From an uncultured Bryobacteraceae bacterium (lineage in GTDB: Bacteria; Acidobacteriota; Terriglobia; Bryobacterales; Bryobacteraceae): a stretch of DNA of 64,000 nucleotides. Location of the stretch: positions 62,001 through 126,000 of the forward strand of contig CAKZUE010000033.1 in NCBI GenBank assembly GCA_937920635.1, read 5' to 3'. Shown here piece after piece: positions 29,347 to 37,692 of this stretch (its first letter is position 1; the number at the start of each line of letters is the position of its first letter). The notes beneath the pieces are model-generated. The model was given only the letters and a program-made list of their open reading frames with translations, did not search any database and was not told the DNA's origin. A program made the translations under genes and the position numbers.

Positions 29347-31143
29347 TTACTGCTTGATGGCCTTGTCGGTGACGAAGCTGGTCCACTCCTCCCACCACTT
29401 CGTCTCGCCAGCGGCGCCGATGAACCGGGCCGACTGGTCGAAGAAGCCGTCGTCAGGCGGCTGGATCCAGTTGGCGCGGAACACGATCGACCCCGGCATC
29501 GGCCGGAAATCGGGATCGTTCACTTCAAACGGACGCCGCAGCATCGGGTCAGCCACGACAAACTGCCGGCCCTGCCCTCGATTGCCCTGGGCGAACTCGG
29601 CTGTCGCGCCGCTGCGCACCTGTCCGGCGACGGTGGCGGCTCCGCCCGCGGAGAGGTTGTTGTTCCACAGCAGGATGCCATTCATCTTGATGTTGCCGTT
29701 GTCAATCTGACCCTCCGTCGAAGCTCCGTCGATGTGAACCCCGGCGCTGCTGAAGCGGGTGACGATGGCGTTGTTCACAGTGCCGCCGGTGCCACGGCGC
29801 AGGTAGATCCCGGGAGCGTTGGCCTCGTCGAAGCCGGGCTGTCCGGAGCCGACGAAGGTCACGTTGAACACGGTGGGCTTGGACAGTGGGGTGGCGCCTT
29901 GATCGAATTCACTGTTGTCAGCCTCGATGCCGCGGTTGCCGGGGGAGTCCGGGTCCTGGTAGAAGAAGCCGAACTGGATGCGGCCCGTGTAGCCGAGCTG
30001 CCAGTCCAGGTAGTCGTCGGCGGCAAGACCGCCAATGAGATAGCGGGCGTCGTTCGTGCCGCCGAACCACTCGAACGCGTCGTCGAGGCCGTAAATCGTT
30101 TGCAGGTACTCCGACACGGTCTTCCTGCCGCAGCCGCCCCAGGTGATGGAGTTCGCCTCATTGTTCGGCGCAAACGTCGAGCCGGCATATTCCACGCGAA
30201 CGTACCGCAGCACGCCGCAGTCGTGGTCGGGATCGTTGCCCCCGAACTTGGAGTCCTCGTTGGCAGGCAAGCCCTCGATGTAAAACTCGCCCGCCTGGTT
30301 GTCCTTGCCGGCCGTGTTGGCGCCCGTGTTGACGGGGGCGCGGCCCAGGATGATCAGTCCGCCCCAGTCGCCGCGGTTCCTCTCGCCGAAGGGCAGAGCC
30401 GAAGTCATGATAATCGGGCGGCTGCGCGTGCCATTGGCGATGAGCTTGGCGCTGCGGGTAATGACCAGCACGGAGGGCGGCTCCGAGCCGGGCTGCCCGA
30501 GAATCACCGTGCCCGGATCGATGGTCAGCGTGGCATTGCGGACGAACACGGTGCCATTGATCCGGTAAAGCTTGTCGTTGGTCAGCCGGCGGTTTGATTC
30601 AATGCTGCCGGTGATGTCCTCGATGGCATCGACGACCACAAATTTGGCATAGAGCGTCTTCAGGATGCGCAGTCCGTTCCAGTCGCGGAACTCCAGCACC
30701 AGCGTGTGCATTCCGGACTCGGCCGGGGCGTTGATCGCGCCGCCCAGCAGGCCGTCATCGCCGAGCAAGGGCATGCGCTCGCCGTCTTCCACCAGCATCG
30801 GACGGAACTGCCCCACAGGGTTCCCTTTGATATCGGTCACTTCAGCCGTCAGGCCGGGGAAGTACTTTCTATCGCCAGTCTGATTATTCTGCAAATAAGC
30901 GACAATTGTGAACGGGTACCACTCCCCGTAAGTCTTCACCGTCATTCGCGCCTGGATCTGCTTATCCTTGCCATACCAGATGTTGTCGGTCCACATCCAG
31001 GCGGCGATTCCGGTCTCATAGTTCTCCAGAGCCGCTGCCCGCCCGACCAGTCCGGGGTCGGCGCCGCGCCAGCCTTGGCCAGCGTATCCAAAAGAAACAG
31101 CAAGGGTTATCCCGATTGCTGACAAAGACAAAAGGTACCTCAT
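29347..31143 (-). CDS. Secreted beta-helix-like protein paired with a TonB receptor
   Basis: The 598-residue protein has a signal peptide (MRYLLSLSAIGITLAVSFGYAG) and an AAGGAG ribosome binding site. The N-terminal third looks like an Ig-type sandwich. The rest carries LTIDPGTVILGQPGSEPPS, SAKLIANGTRSRPIIMTS and GDWGGLIILGRAPVN, a pattern known from secreted right-handed parallel beta-helix proteins often encoded beside a TonB receptor in Bacteroidetes and Proteobacteria. The role there is not established; a surface-exposed binding or scaffold partner of the receptor is likely. It lies 49 bases downstream of the receptor at 31193-33946, as its operon partner. Confidence 0.78.
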   Translation of the reverse strand: MRYLLSLSAIGITLAVSFGYAGQGWRGADPGLVGRAAALENYETGIAAWMWTDNIWYGKDKQIQARMTVKTYGEWYPFTIVAYLQNNQTGDRKYFPGLTAEVTDIKGNPVGQFRPMLVEDGERMPLLGDDGLLGGAINAPAESGMHTLVLEFRDWNGLRILKTLYAKFVVVDAIEDITGSIESNRRLTNDKLYRINGTVFVRNATLTIDPGTVILGQPGSEPPSVLVITRSAKLIANGTRSRPIIMTSALPFGERNRGDWGGLIILGRAPVNTGANTAGKDNQAGEFYIEGLPANEDSKFGGNDPDHDCGVLRYVRVEYAGSTFAPNNEANSITWGGCGRKTVSEYLQTIYGLDDAFEWFGGTNDARYLIGGLAADDYLDWQLGYTGRIQFGFFYQDPDSPGNRGIEADNSEFDQGATPLSKPTVFNVTFVGSGQPGFDEANAPGIYLRRGTGGTVNNAIVTRFSSAGVHIDGASTEGQIDNGNIKMNGILLWNNNLSAGGAATVAGQVRSGATAEFAQGNRGQGRQFVVADPMLRRPFEVNDPDFRPMPGSIVFRANWIQPPDDGFFDQSARFIGAAGETKWWEEWTSFVTDKAIKQ

Positions 31144-31192
31144 GGAACTCCTTCCTCAGCGTGTTCTGCGCCGGCGCACGCCGGCGGTTGGG

Positions 31193-33946
31193 TTAAAAGA
31201 TGTTGACGGCAAGGCCGACCGTGAAGGTCCGGCCTAAATGGTAGCTGCGCTGGGTGAACTGGCCCTGCGTCCAGTGATAATGATTGTCCGCAAGATTTTC
31301 ACCCGTAAACCGGAGCGAATATTTTCCGGATTCCACCAGATAGAAGCGGTAACTGAAATCCAGCAGAGTCATCGGCTCCTGGTAAATATCGGGCACGCCA
31401 TAGGCGCCGACGTCGGAGACCCTGCGGCCGACGTAAGTGGTGTCGAACCTCGCCTCGGAGCGCCACTTGGGACGGCGCCATTCGGTGAGGAGGTTGAACA
31501 GATGCCGGGAGGTGCCGATAAGGGGCCTGTCGCTTGACGTGAGCAGGGAGGCGTTCTCCGGGCGGATCCGGATGTTGGATTCGACGAAGGTGTAGTTTCC
31601 GCCGACATAAAAGTCCCTGAGCCTTCTGCTGATCGAGGAAAGCAGTATGCGCCCTTCAATCTCAAAGCCGGTGTTGCGAGCGCCCGCGGCGTTGATGAAC
31701 GACTGGCGCAGGTCGTTCACCGGCAGGATGGTCACTTCGATGGGGTTGGTGAAATCCTTATGGAAGAAGCTGGCCGCCAGCAACTGGTTGCCGCCGGGAT
31801 ACCATTCCCAGCGCACGTCGGTGTTCTTGACCTGGGCGCGCAAGAGATTCGGGTTTCCCTGGGTCACAAAGCCCCCGTAGACGTTGTTGAAGTCAAAGGG
31901 CGAGAGCTCGCGGAAATCGGGGCGGGAGACGGTCTGGGAATAGCCTGCACGGAGGTTCTGCCGCGGCGAGAGAGCGTAAGTGACGTTGATGCTCGGCATC
32001 GGATCGCGGTTCACCAGCGAAGCCAGTTGCGGCCTCGCGCCGGGCACCAGAGGGTCGAGCGTGACCACTTCGATGTTGGCGTCTTCGATGCGCACGCCGC
32101 CCGTCAGGCGCAATCTGGCTCCGAGGTTCACGTCAGCCATCGCGTATCCCGCGTAGATGTCCATCCGAGCGTCGTAGCGGTCCGTGGCGCGCGTGTATTC
32201 GAGAATCTGAAAACCGTCGGGGCGGATGTTGGCGGGCGAGAACAATTCATTGGATGGGGCGAACAGATTCAGTGTCGTCGAGCGGATCGGCACAAAGCGG
32301 AAGCGGCGCGCCTGGAAGTTGCGGTCGCGGAAGGTCCCGCGGAAGCCCAATGACCAGGCGCCGGTCAACCATCCACGGAAAAACGGCTTGGAGACTTCTC
32401 CCTGCGGCTCATACAGCCGCTCGCGGAGATCGGAGGAGAACCGCAGCCCGGACGAGGAAAGAGCGGCGAAACGCCAGCGCCCGTCTTCCAGTTGTCCGCG
32501 GATCACTTCGCGCATGTCGGGCTCGTCGCGCCGGGTCTCCGCCGTGGTGAACTGCCAGCGGAAATTCCAGTTGCCATGGTCGACGAGCGTGTGCGTTCCC
32601 TCGATGCTGTTCGATAGCAGCGAGCGCTCCACCCAGCGCAGGCGCTGCGACCACAGCTTGCTGTCGTTGGTGCCGTCGTAGCCGCGAAACTCGCGCGCCT
32701 CCTTGTCGGCATCGCGGGTGAGCGTGTTGCGGAACACGATCTTGTTGTTCGCGCTGAGCTTGAATGCGGCGTTGAGCACGGCGCCGAGGCGGGCTGCTTC
32801 GTTGCCGCTCTGGAAATCCTCGTAATTGGTGAACACGAGCGGCTTGCCGGCGCCCATCCGGATGAAGCGTTGCGCTTCAACCAGATTCTGCGGGCGGTTG
32901 GAGAACGTCACCGCACCCACGATGCCGACGCGCTTGAATGTATTGCCGCCCACCACCGAATAGCTCTGCTGCGGGCGCATCTGTTCGACGAACAGCGGCT
33001 CCCAGTTGTTGGCGAACGCACGCCCTAAAGCCTGCAACTCGGACGCCGTGAACCGCCCCGGGAACAGCCGGTTGTCCTGCGGAATGGAAGAGGGCAGCGC
33101 CCGGGTTCCGTCGTCGAAGCCGAACACGTCATGCCTGCCGCCCGCGTAGCTCATGAAACGCTGCCGGGTGGTGACCGTGTTGTAGCCCGACGTCATCGAC
33201 ACCCGCAACACGGGCTGCGAAGGAAAGTCCACCGTGGACAACTGCACCACGCCGGCGGAAAACTCTCCCGGCAGGTCCGGCGTGTAGCTCTTCACCACGC
33301 GGATACTGTCGATCAGCGCTGCCGGAAACAGGTCCAGCGGCACCACGCGCTTCTCGGGCTCTGTCGTGGGAATCAGCGAGTTGTTCAGCATGGTCGAGCT
33401 GTAGCGCTCCCCCAGCCCGCGCACATACACATATCCGGAATCCACCACGGACACGCCCGTCACCTTCTGCAACGCGCCGGCGGCGTCGGAAGCCACCGTC
33501 TGGCGAATCTCTTCCGCCGACAGCCCGTCGGTCACGGTGGCGGCGAGCTTGCGCTCCACCAGCATGGACTCCGCCGTTGCCGCCACAGGCGTGACGGTCT
33601 CCTGGACGTCGACTTTCGTGATTTGGGCCTTGGTGGCGAGAACAACGGTGCCGTCCGTAGTCTCGCCAGGCCTGACCTCAATGGTCTCAATGGTTGCGTC
33701 CAGGTACTTCTCCGCTGAGACGAAGACCTTGTACCGCCCCGGCGCGAGCTCCACGCGATACTTGCCGTATTCGTCCGACTGGACTCGGACGGGAGGCTCG
33801 GCGCTGATCACAATGCTGGCTTTCGGAATCGGCTGCCCGTTGGCGCCGTCGATCACGTCGCCTGCGACAACCCCTTTAGTCGCTTGCTGGGCACCGCAGA
33901 CACCGAGAACTATCAGAAAAAGAAGTGAAATAAAGAACGGTTTCAT
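31193..33946 (-). CDS. TonB-dependent receptor with carboxypeptidase-regulatory domain and canonical plug
   Basis: The protein has about 917 residues from the ATG preceded by AGGAAG nine bases upstream; a GTG seven codons earlier is open but poorly placed. It has a signal peptide (MKPFFISLLFLIVLGVCGAQ), a carboxypeptidase-regulatory domain (GDVIDGANGQPIPKASIVI, YGKYRVELAPGRYKVFV), a plug with ALQKVTGVSVVDSGYVYVRGLGERYS, and a barrel ending in VNIF. It differs from the other four receptors here: shorter, with the 'VRGLGERY' plug and a classic Oar-distinct barrel. It is co-transcribed with the beta-helix-like gene that follows. Confidence 0.92.
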   Translation of the reverse strand: MKPFFISLLFLIVLGVCGAQQATKGVVAGDVIDGANGQPIPKASIVISAEPPVRVQSDEYGKYRVELAPGRYKVFVSAEKYLDATIETIEVRPGETTDGTVVLATKAQITKVDVQETVTPVAATAESMLVERKLAATVTDGLSAEEIRQTVASDAAGALQKVTGVSVVDSGYVYVRGLGERYSSTMLNNSLIPTTEPEKRVVPLDLFPAALIDSIRVVKSYTPDLPGEFSAGVVQLSTVDFPSQPVLRVSMTSGYNTVTTRQRFMSYAGGRHDVFGFDDGTRALPSSIPQDNRLFPGRFTASELQALGRAFANNWEPLFVEQMRPQQSYSVVGGNTFKRVGIVGAVTFSNRPQNLVEAQRFIRMGAGKPLVFTNYEDFQSGNEAARLGAVLNAAFKLSANNKIVFRNTLTRDADKEAREFRGYDGTNDSKLWSQRLRWVERSLLSNSIEGTHTLVDHGNWNFRWQFTTAETRRDEPDMREVIRGQLEDGRWRFAALSSSGLRFSSDLRERLYEPQGEVSKPFFRGWLTGAWSLGFRGTFRDRNFQARRFRFVPIRSTTLNLFAPSNELFSPANIRPDGFQILEYTRATDRYDARMDIYAGYAMADVNLGARLRLTGGVRIEDANIEVVTLDPLVPGARPQLASLVNRDPMPSINVTYALSPRQNLRAGYSQTVSRPDFRELSPFDFNNVYGGFVTQGNPNLLRAQVKNTDVRWEWYPGGNQLLAASFFHKDFTNPIEVTILPVNDLRQSFINAAGARNTGFEIEGRILLSSISRRLRDFYVGGNYTFVESNIRIRPENASLLTSSDRPLIGTSRHLFNLLTEWRRPKWRSEARFDTTYVGRRVSDVGAYGVPDIYQEPMTLLDFSYRFYLVESGKYSLRFTGENLADNHYHWTQGQFTQRSYHLGRTFTVGLAVNIF

Positions 33947-34090
33947 GACAGACTGCTTCCTGGCCACCCTCCCAAGGAAACCAGCCTGAAGTTAAGAATC
34001 AATGACGGAGCAACGAACTTTCCGTAAATATCAGCGGTCCCGGTGATGGCTCTGCCGCAGGATGAACGCGCGCACCAAAACCGGAGGCAC

Positions 34091-34120
34091 AAAAAAAGGC
34101 GCCGGCGGCGAGCCGGCGCC
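34091..34120 (-). terminator. Terminator after the DUF2911 gene
   Basis: The stem GGCGCCGGC (34098-34106) / GCCGGCGCC (34112-34120) has a five-base loop and, on the minus strand, is followed by seven T residues. It lies 24 bases past the DUF2911 stop. Confidence 0.88.
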
Positions 34121-34144
34121 CGTTTCGGTAAAACTCGACTTGAA

Positions 34145-34675
34145 TCAGTGGACCATGACCGGCACGGAGGCTTCCATGTCCGACCATGCGATCTTCAGCA
34201 CGCCCCGGCTGCCGCCAGTGGATTCGACGGAAATGGTCAACTGCTCGACCGGCGAAGACAGCTTCTTCGCCGTCATCTTGACGCGCCCGAGATCCTTGTT
34301 CTGGTCGTACTTGTAGGCGCCCCACTGGTCCGCCTCCTTGTTCAGGATCAGCGTCCACTCCTGCTCGCCGGGAATGGTGAACAGCGAATACGTGCCCTTC
34401 GGCACGTGCAGCGAGCCGATCATGAGGTCGGCTTCGGTGGTAAGCTTGGTCGCCTCGTCGGCGCCCGTGCGCCAGACCTTGCCGAAAGGCGCCAGCGGCT
34501 CGGCCCAGACGTTGCGCCCCTTGACGTAGGGGCGGCCGTACTCGATGGTGATTTTCTTGCCGGCAATCGTGCCCGACGTGGTTTCGTGCGGGCTGGCGCG
34601 CTGTTTCGGCTGTGCGCCGATGGTCATGACCGAGGCAAGAGCGAAAGACACTCCGAACAGGATCCAGTTTTTCAT
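34145..34675 (-). CDS. Secreted DUF2911 protein
   Basis: The 176-residue protein has a signal peptide (MKNWILFGVSFALASVMTIGA) and the DUF2911 core (ITIEYGRPYVKGRNVWAEPL, FGKVWRTGADEAT, VPKGTYSLFTIPGEQEWTL). The family is widespread in Bacteroidetes and Acidobacteria and its function is unknown. An AGAGGAGC ribosome binding site precedes the start. It diverges from the microcompartment shell cluster across a 172-base spacer and could share a promoter region with it; nothing in the protein suggests a shell role. Confidence 0.9.
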   Translation of the reverse strand: MKNWILFGVSFALASVMTIGAQPKQRASPHETTSGTIAGKKITIEYGRPYVKGRNVWAEPLAPFGKVWRTGADEATKLTTEADLMIGSLHVPKGTYSLFTIPGEQEWTLILNKEADQWGAYKYDQNKDLGRVKMTAKKLSSPVEQLTISVESTGGSRGVLKIAWSDMEASVPVMVH

Positions 34676-34847
34676 GTTGTGGGAAGCTCCTCTGGTCCCG
34701 AGTGTAGCAGACGAGGATGCAATTTCTCTGCACGGCCGGACCGAACATGGGTAAAATCAGAACACGCGCGGCCGCCCGGCGGCCGTGCGGCCAGTTTCCG
34801 TCCGTGCGCTTTGCGCCGGACTCTGGATGAGCAGAGAGGAATTGCCC

Positions 34848-35132
34848 ATGGGTGAAGCGTTGGGAATGGTTGAAACGCGCGGTCTGGTGGCGATGGTCGA
34901 AGCCGCCGACGCAATGGTGAAAGCCGCCAAGGTGACTCTGGTCGGCTGGGAGAAAATCGGCTCGGGTTATGTGACGGCGCTGGTTCGCGGCGATGTGGCC
35001 GCCGTGCGCGCCGCCACCGACGCCGGCGCCGCCGCCGCGCGCCGCGTGGGCGAGCTGGTCGCCGTTCACGTGATTCCGCGCCCGCATCCGAGCCTGGAAG
35101 ACGTCCTGCCGATCGGCAAGTCTTCCAAGTAA
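34848..35132 (+). CDS. BMC-H hexameric microcompartment shell protein
   Basis: This is a 94-residue single-BMC-domain protein of the PduA/EutM/CsoS1 type. It opens with [20 protein letters not shown] and [17 protein letters not shown], the last bases coding the pore loop (K-I-G-S-G), then [20 protein letters not shown] and [19 protein letters not shown]. Hexamers of this family tile the facets of protein-shelled organelles and pass small polar metabolites through the central pore. The start is the ATG seven bases after AGGA. It is first of four shell genes spaced by 21, 14 and -7 bases; only one hexamer gene is present and no trimer (BMC-T) gene. Confidence 0.96.
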   Translation: MGEALGMVETRGLVAMVEAADAMVKAAKVTLVGWEKIGSGYVTALVRGDVAAVRAATDAGAAAARRVGELVAVHVIPRPHPSLEDVLPIGKSSK

Positions 35133-35153
35133 GCCGCGGGCGGATCCCACACC

Positions 35154-35429
35154 ATGACGCTAGGGCGCGTCGTCGGCACGGTCGTCGCCACGCGGAAGGA
35201 TCCGCGCCTGGAGGGCCACAAGCTTCTCCTGGTGAAGCCGGTCACTCCGGACGGCAAGGAAGAGTCCGGCTATCTCGTCGCCGTCGACACCGTCAGCGCC
35301 GGCTTCCGCGAGCTCGTCATCACCGTTTCCGGCAGCAGCGCGCGCATGGCGGAAGGCTGCAAGGACAAGCCCGTCGATTGCGTCATCGTCGGCATCGTCG
35401 ACGGCGTGTCGCTCGACGAGGCGGGTTAG
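35154..35429 (+). CDS. BMC-P pentameric shell vertex protein, paralog 1 (EutN/CcmL family)
   Basis: The 91-residue protein matches EutN/CcmL from end to end (LGRVVGTVVATRKDPRLEGHKLL, VAVDTVSAGFRELVITVSGSSAR, VDCVIVGIVDGVSL). Pentamers of this family cap the twelve vertices of a microcompartment shell. It follows the hexamer gene by 21 bases in the same direction. A short acidic C terminus is its only distinguishing mark against the two paralogs that follow. Confidence 0.95.
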   Translation: MTLGRVVGTVVATRKDPRLEGHKLLLVKPVTPDGKEESGYLVAVDTVSAGFRELVITVSGSSARMAEGCKDKPVDCVIVGIVDGVSLDEAG

Positions 35430-35443
35430 AAAGGCGGGCGGCC

Positions 35444-35731
35444 GTGCAGTTGGGCAAAGTGATCGGCCGCGTCTGGGCCAGCGTCAAGAACCCGGGGCTC
35501 GAAGGCCAGCGCCTGCTCATCGTGCAGCCCGTACTGCCCGATCTCACTCCCCACGGCAAACCGCTCATCTGCACCGACTCCACCGGCGCCGGCGCGGGCG
35601 AGGTCATTTATTGGGTTCGGGGCAGGGAGGCGTCGTTCCCCTTCCTGCCCGGCGACGTCGCCAGCGATGCCACCATCGTCGGCATTGTGGACGAACTCCA
35701 TCTCGGCAAGAAGCGGGAGCCGTCATGCTGA
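35444..35731 (+). CDS. BMC-P pentameric shell vertex protein, paralog 2 (EutN/CcmL family)
   Basis: The 95-residue protein starts at a GTG after AAAGG (VQLGKVIGRVWASVKNPGLEG) and keeps the family core (LLIVQPVLPDL, STGAGAGEVIYWVRGREAS, ATIVGIVDELHLG). It has a distinct loop, FPFLPGDVASD, where paralog 1 has a shorter turn. Loops there usually face the shell surface or line the narrow pentamer pore. It overlaps the next gene by seven bases, so translation of the two is coupled. Confidence 0.94.
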   Translation: MQLGKVIGRVWASVKNPGLEGQRLLIVQPVLPDLTPHGKPLICTDSTGAGAGEVIYWVRGREASFPFLPGDVASDATIVGIVDELHLGKKREPSC

Positions 35732-36078
35732 TCGCGCGCGTCATCGGCGATCTCACCGCCACGCAGAAACACCCCACGCATGAAGGGCGCAAAATCCTGC
35801 TGGTGCAGCCGCTGAACCTCGACGGCACGGACCGCGGCGCTCCCATGGTAGCGCTGGACAGCGTCGACGCGGGCGTCCACGACAAGGTGCTCGTCACCAC
35901 CGACGGCTACGCCGCCTTCACCGCCGTGGGCCACAAGCTGGCGCCGATCGACGCGGCGGTGGTCGGCGTCATCGATCACGTCGAACTGGACGGGGCCTCT
36001 TCAGGCGCGGGCGCGCCGCCGGCTGCCGCTCCGGGTGTAAAGAAGCAGCACAAGAAGCGCCAGCCCCAGCAAGGCTGA
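35725..36078 (+). CDS. BMC-P pentameric shell vertex protein, paralog 3, with basic C-terminal tail
   Basis: The 117-residue protein has the EutN/CcmL core in the first 90 residues (LIARVIGDLTATQKHPTHEGRKI, VALDSVDAGVHDKVLVTTDG, AAVVGVIDHVEL). About 27 extra residues follow: an Ala/Gly/Pro linker ending in a Lys/Arg/Gln-rich stretch (KKQHKKRQPQQ). The tail is unusual for the family and could contact cargo, membrane or nucleic acid. The stretch coding for it is exactly the part that overlaps the opposing membrane-protein gene (36001-36078). Whether the tail is selected or a by-product of the overlap is open. Confidence 0.93.
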   Translation: MLIARVIGDLTATQKHPTHEGRKILLVQPLNLDGTDRGAPMVALDSVDAGVHDKVLVTTDGYAAFTAVGHKLAPIDAAVVGVIDHVELDGASSGAGAPPAAAPGVKKQHKKRQPQQG

Positions 36079-36606
36079 AGCAATTTCAAACGCGGCGAAC
36101 GAGCCGTGCAGCAACTGGAACCGGCGCCCCGCTTCCACCCAGCCCCCCGCTCGGTAGCGGCGCGAGGCGTCCACAATGGCGGGAATTAGAATCAACCTCT
36201 GAAACAGCGCCAGCACGAGCATCGACGCCGCCAAAATCAGCCTCCACTTCCCCACGTTGGTGAAGAAAAGCAGCACCAGCACCACGGCAGCTCCGTATGC
36301 CACCTGCATCGTGCCCCAGAGCGCGAACACCTGGTTGTTGGCTTCTCCGGCGTGGTAGCGCAGCAGGTCGGCCATCGCGTCCGGCCCAATCCTCTCCAAC
36401 ACGTCCAGATGCGCGGGCAGCGGGTGCCGCAGCACCGCCTCCGCTGCGCCAAACACGGCCGGGGCGCTCAGGGAAACCAGCAGGATCCCGCCCAGCCATG
36501 CCGCCAGAATCACGGCGCAGATGCGGCGCGCGATCCACGAGCCCTCGGGCGTGATGCGGCTGTATTTCGCCTCGGGCGGACTGGAATTTTCCTCGATCAT
36601 GGCCAT
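36001..36606 (-). CDS. Four-helix integral membrane protein (DUF4149-like)
   Basis: The 201-residue protein has four predicted membrane helices (about residues 27-50, 98-120, 122-145 and 170-190) and a basic C terminus (RSGSRRRARA). Its layout resembles the DUF4149 group of unknown function; I cannot be certain. It is 57 bases downstream of potD on the same strand and converges with the last shell gene, overlapping it by 78 bases. Start ATGs at 36606 and 36600 are both possible. Confidence 0.7.
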   Translation of the reverse strand: MAMIEENSSPPEAKYSRITPEGSWIARRICAVILAAWLGGILLVSLSAPAVFGAAEAVLRHPLPAHLDVLERIGPDAMADLLRYHAGEANNQVFALWGTMQVAYGAAVVLVLLFFTNVGKWRLILAASMLVLALFQRLILIPAIVDASRRYRAGGWVEAGRRFQLLHGSFAAFEIASALLGLALLVLLLYTRSGSRRRARA

Positions 36607-36663
36607 CCGATCGCGCCGATCCCCAAGTGTACCGGGATGCCGCCGCCGCTGTCCATCGCCGGT

Positions 36664-37692
36664 TCAGGCGGACTTCAGCTCCGTCCACAGCCGGTCGCGC
36701 AGCCGCTGCGACTGCGGCGGCAGCGGCTCGAACCACTCGCCACGCGCCAGCGTCTCTTCCGGCGGAAACAGCGTCTCCATCGCCAGCACTTCCGCCGGCA
36801 GCCGCGTGCGCGCCGTCCGCACGGCCGTTGCCGTGTATGTGGCCGAGGCCACCTCCGCCGCCACGTCCGCCCGCAGCAGGTAGTTCAGAAAAGCTTGCGC
36901 CAGCTCCTTCCGTTTCGATTCGCGCAACACCACGCCGCAGTCGGCGTACAGGGCGAAGCCCTCTTCGGGATACACGAACCGCAGGTGCGGCGCCGCGCTG
37001 ATGGCCTGCTGCGCCGTGGTCGCCCAGGTCTGGCACGCCGCCAGCTCTCCCGCCGCCATCAGGTCGCGGGCTTCGGCATTCAGATCGGCGCGCAACAGGG
37101 GCTTCTGCCGCAGCGCCTCGGCGTGCGCCTGCCGCAGTTGCTCCGGGCCATGGGCGTTGAGCGGCAGCCGCAGCTTTTTCAGCGCCGCCCCGTAGACTTC
37201 CGGCGGATCGTCGAGCATGGTGATGCGCCGCGCGTAGCGCAATTCCCACAGATCCGCATACCGCTGCGGCATGGGCGCCAGCCGGGGATTTGCCAGTATG
37301 CCGCTCGAGCCCCAATACAAGGGCACGCAGAATTCGAGCCCCGCATCCCAGGCTGGCCGCTGGAAGCGCGGCTCCAGATCCCCCAGCCGGCTCAGCCGCG
37401 CGTGTTCGAGCCTCGCCAGCAACCCCAACTCGCGCATGGGGCCGATGAAGTAATTCGAGGGGAACACCACGTCCCAGCCCGAGTTGCCGCTCAATACGCG
37501 CGCCAGCATCTCTTCGTTCGACTCGTAGGTGGCCAGCCGCACCGGAACGCCGTTCTCCCGCTCAAACCGCGGCAGCGTCTCCGTCGCAATGTAGCTCGAC
37601 CAGTGGAACACATTCAGCCGCTGCCGCCCTGGCCTCAGGCAGCCCGCCAGCCCGCCGAGCGCGGGAAAGAAGACAAGCGAGCGCCGCCTCAT
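36664..37692 (-). CDS. potD: Spermidine/putrescine ABC transporter substrate-binding protein
   Basis: The 342-residue periplasmic binding protein has a lipoprotein-like leader (MRRRSLVFFPALGGLAGC, Cys18 as lipidation site). PotD/PotF-family features follow: LNVFHWSSYIATETLPRFE, GWDVVFPSNYFIGPM, VPLYWGSSGILAN. Its start overlaps the potC stop by four bases (ATGA), making it last of a potA-potB-potC-potD order on the minus strand. Polyamine specificity rests on family resemblance and the PotABC neighbours; the exact polyamine is not readable. Confidence 0.92.
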   Translation of the reverse strand: MRRRSLVFFPALGGLAGCLRPGRQRLNVFHWSSYIATETLPRFERENGVPVRLATYESNEEMLARVLSGNSGWDVVFPSNYFIGPMRELGLLARLEHARLSRLGDLEPRFQRPAWDAGLEFCVPLYWGSSGILANPRLAPMPQRYADLWELRYARRITMLDDPPEVYGAALKKLRLPLNAHGPEQLRQAHAEALRQKPLLRADLNAEARDLMAAGELAACQTWATTAQQAISAAPHLRFVYPEEGFALYADCGVVLRESKRKELAQAFLNYLLRADVAAEVASATYTATAVRTARTRLPAEVLAMETLFPPEETLARGEWFEPLPPQSQRLRDRLWTELKSA

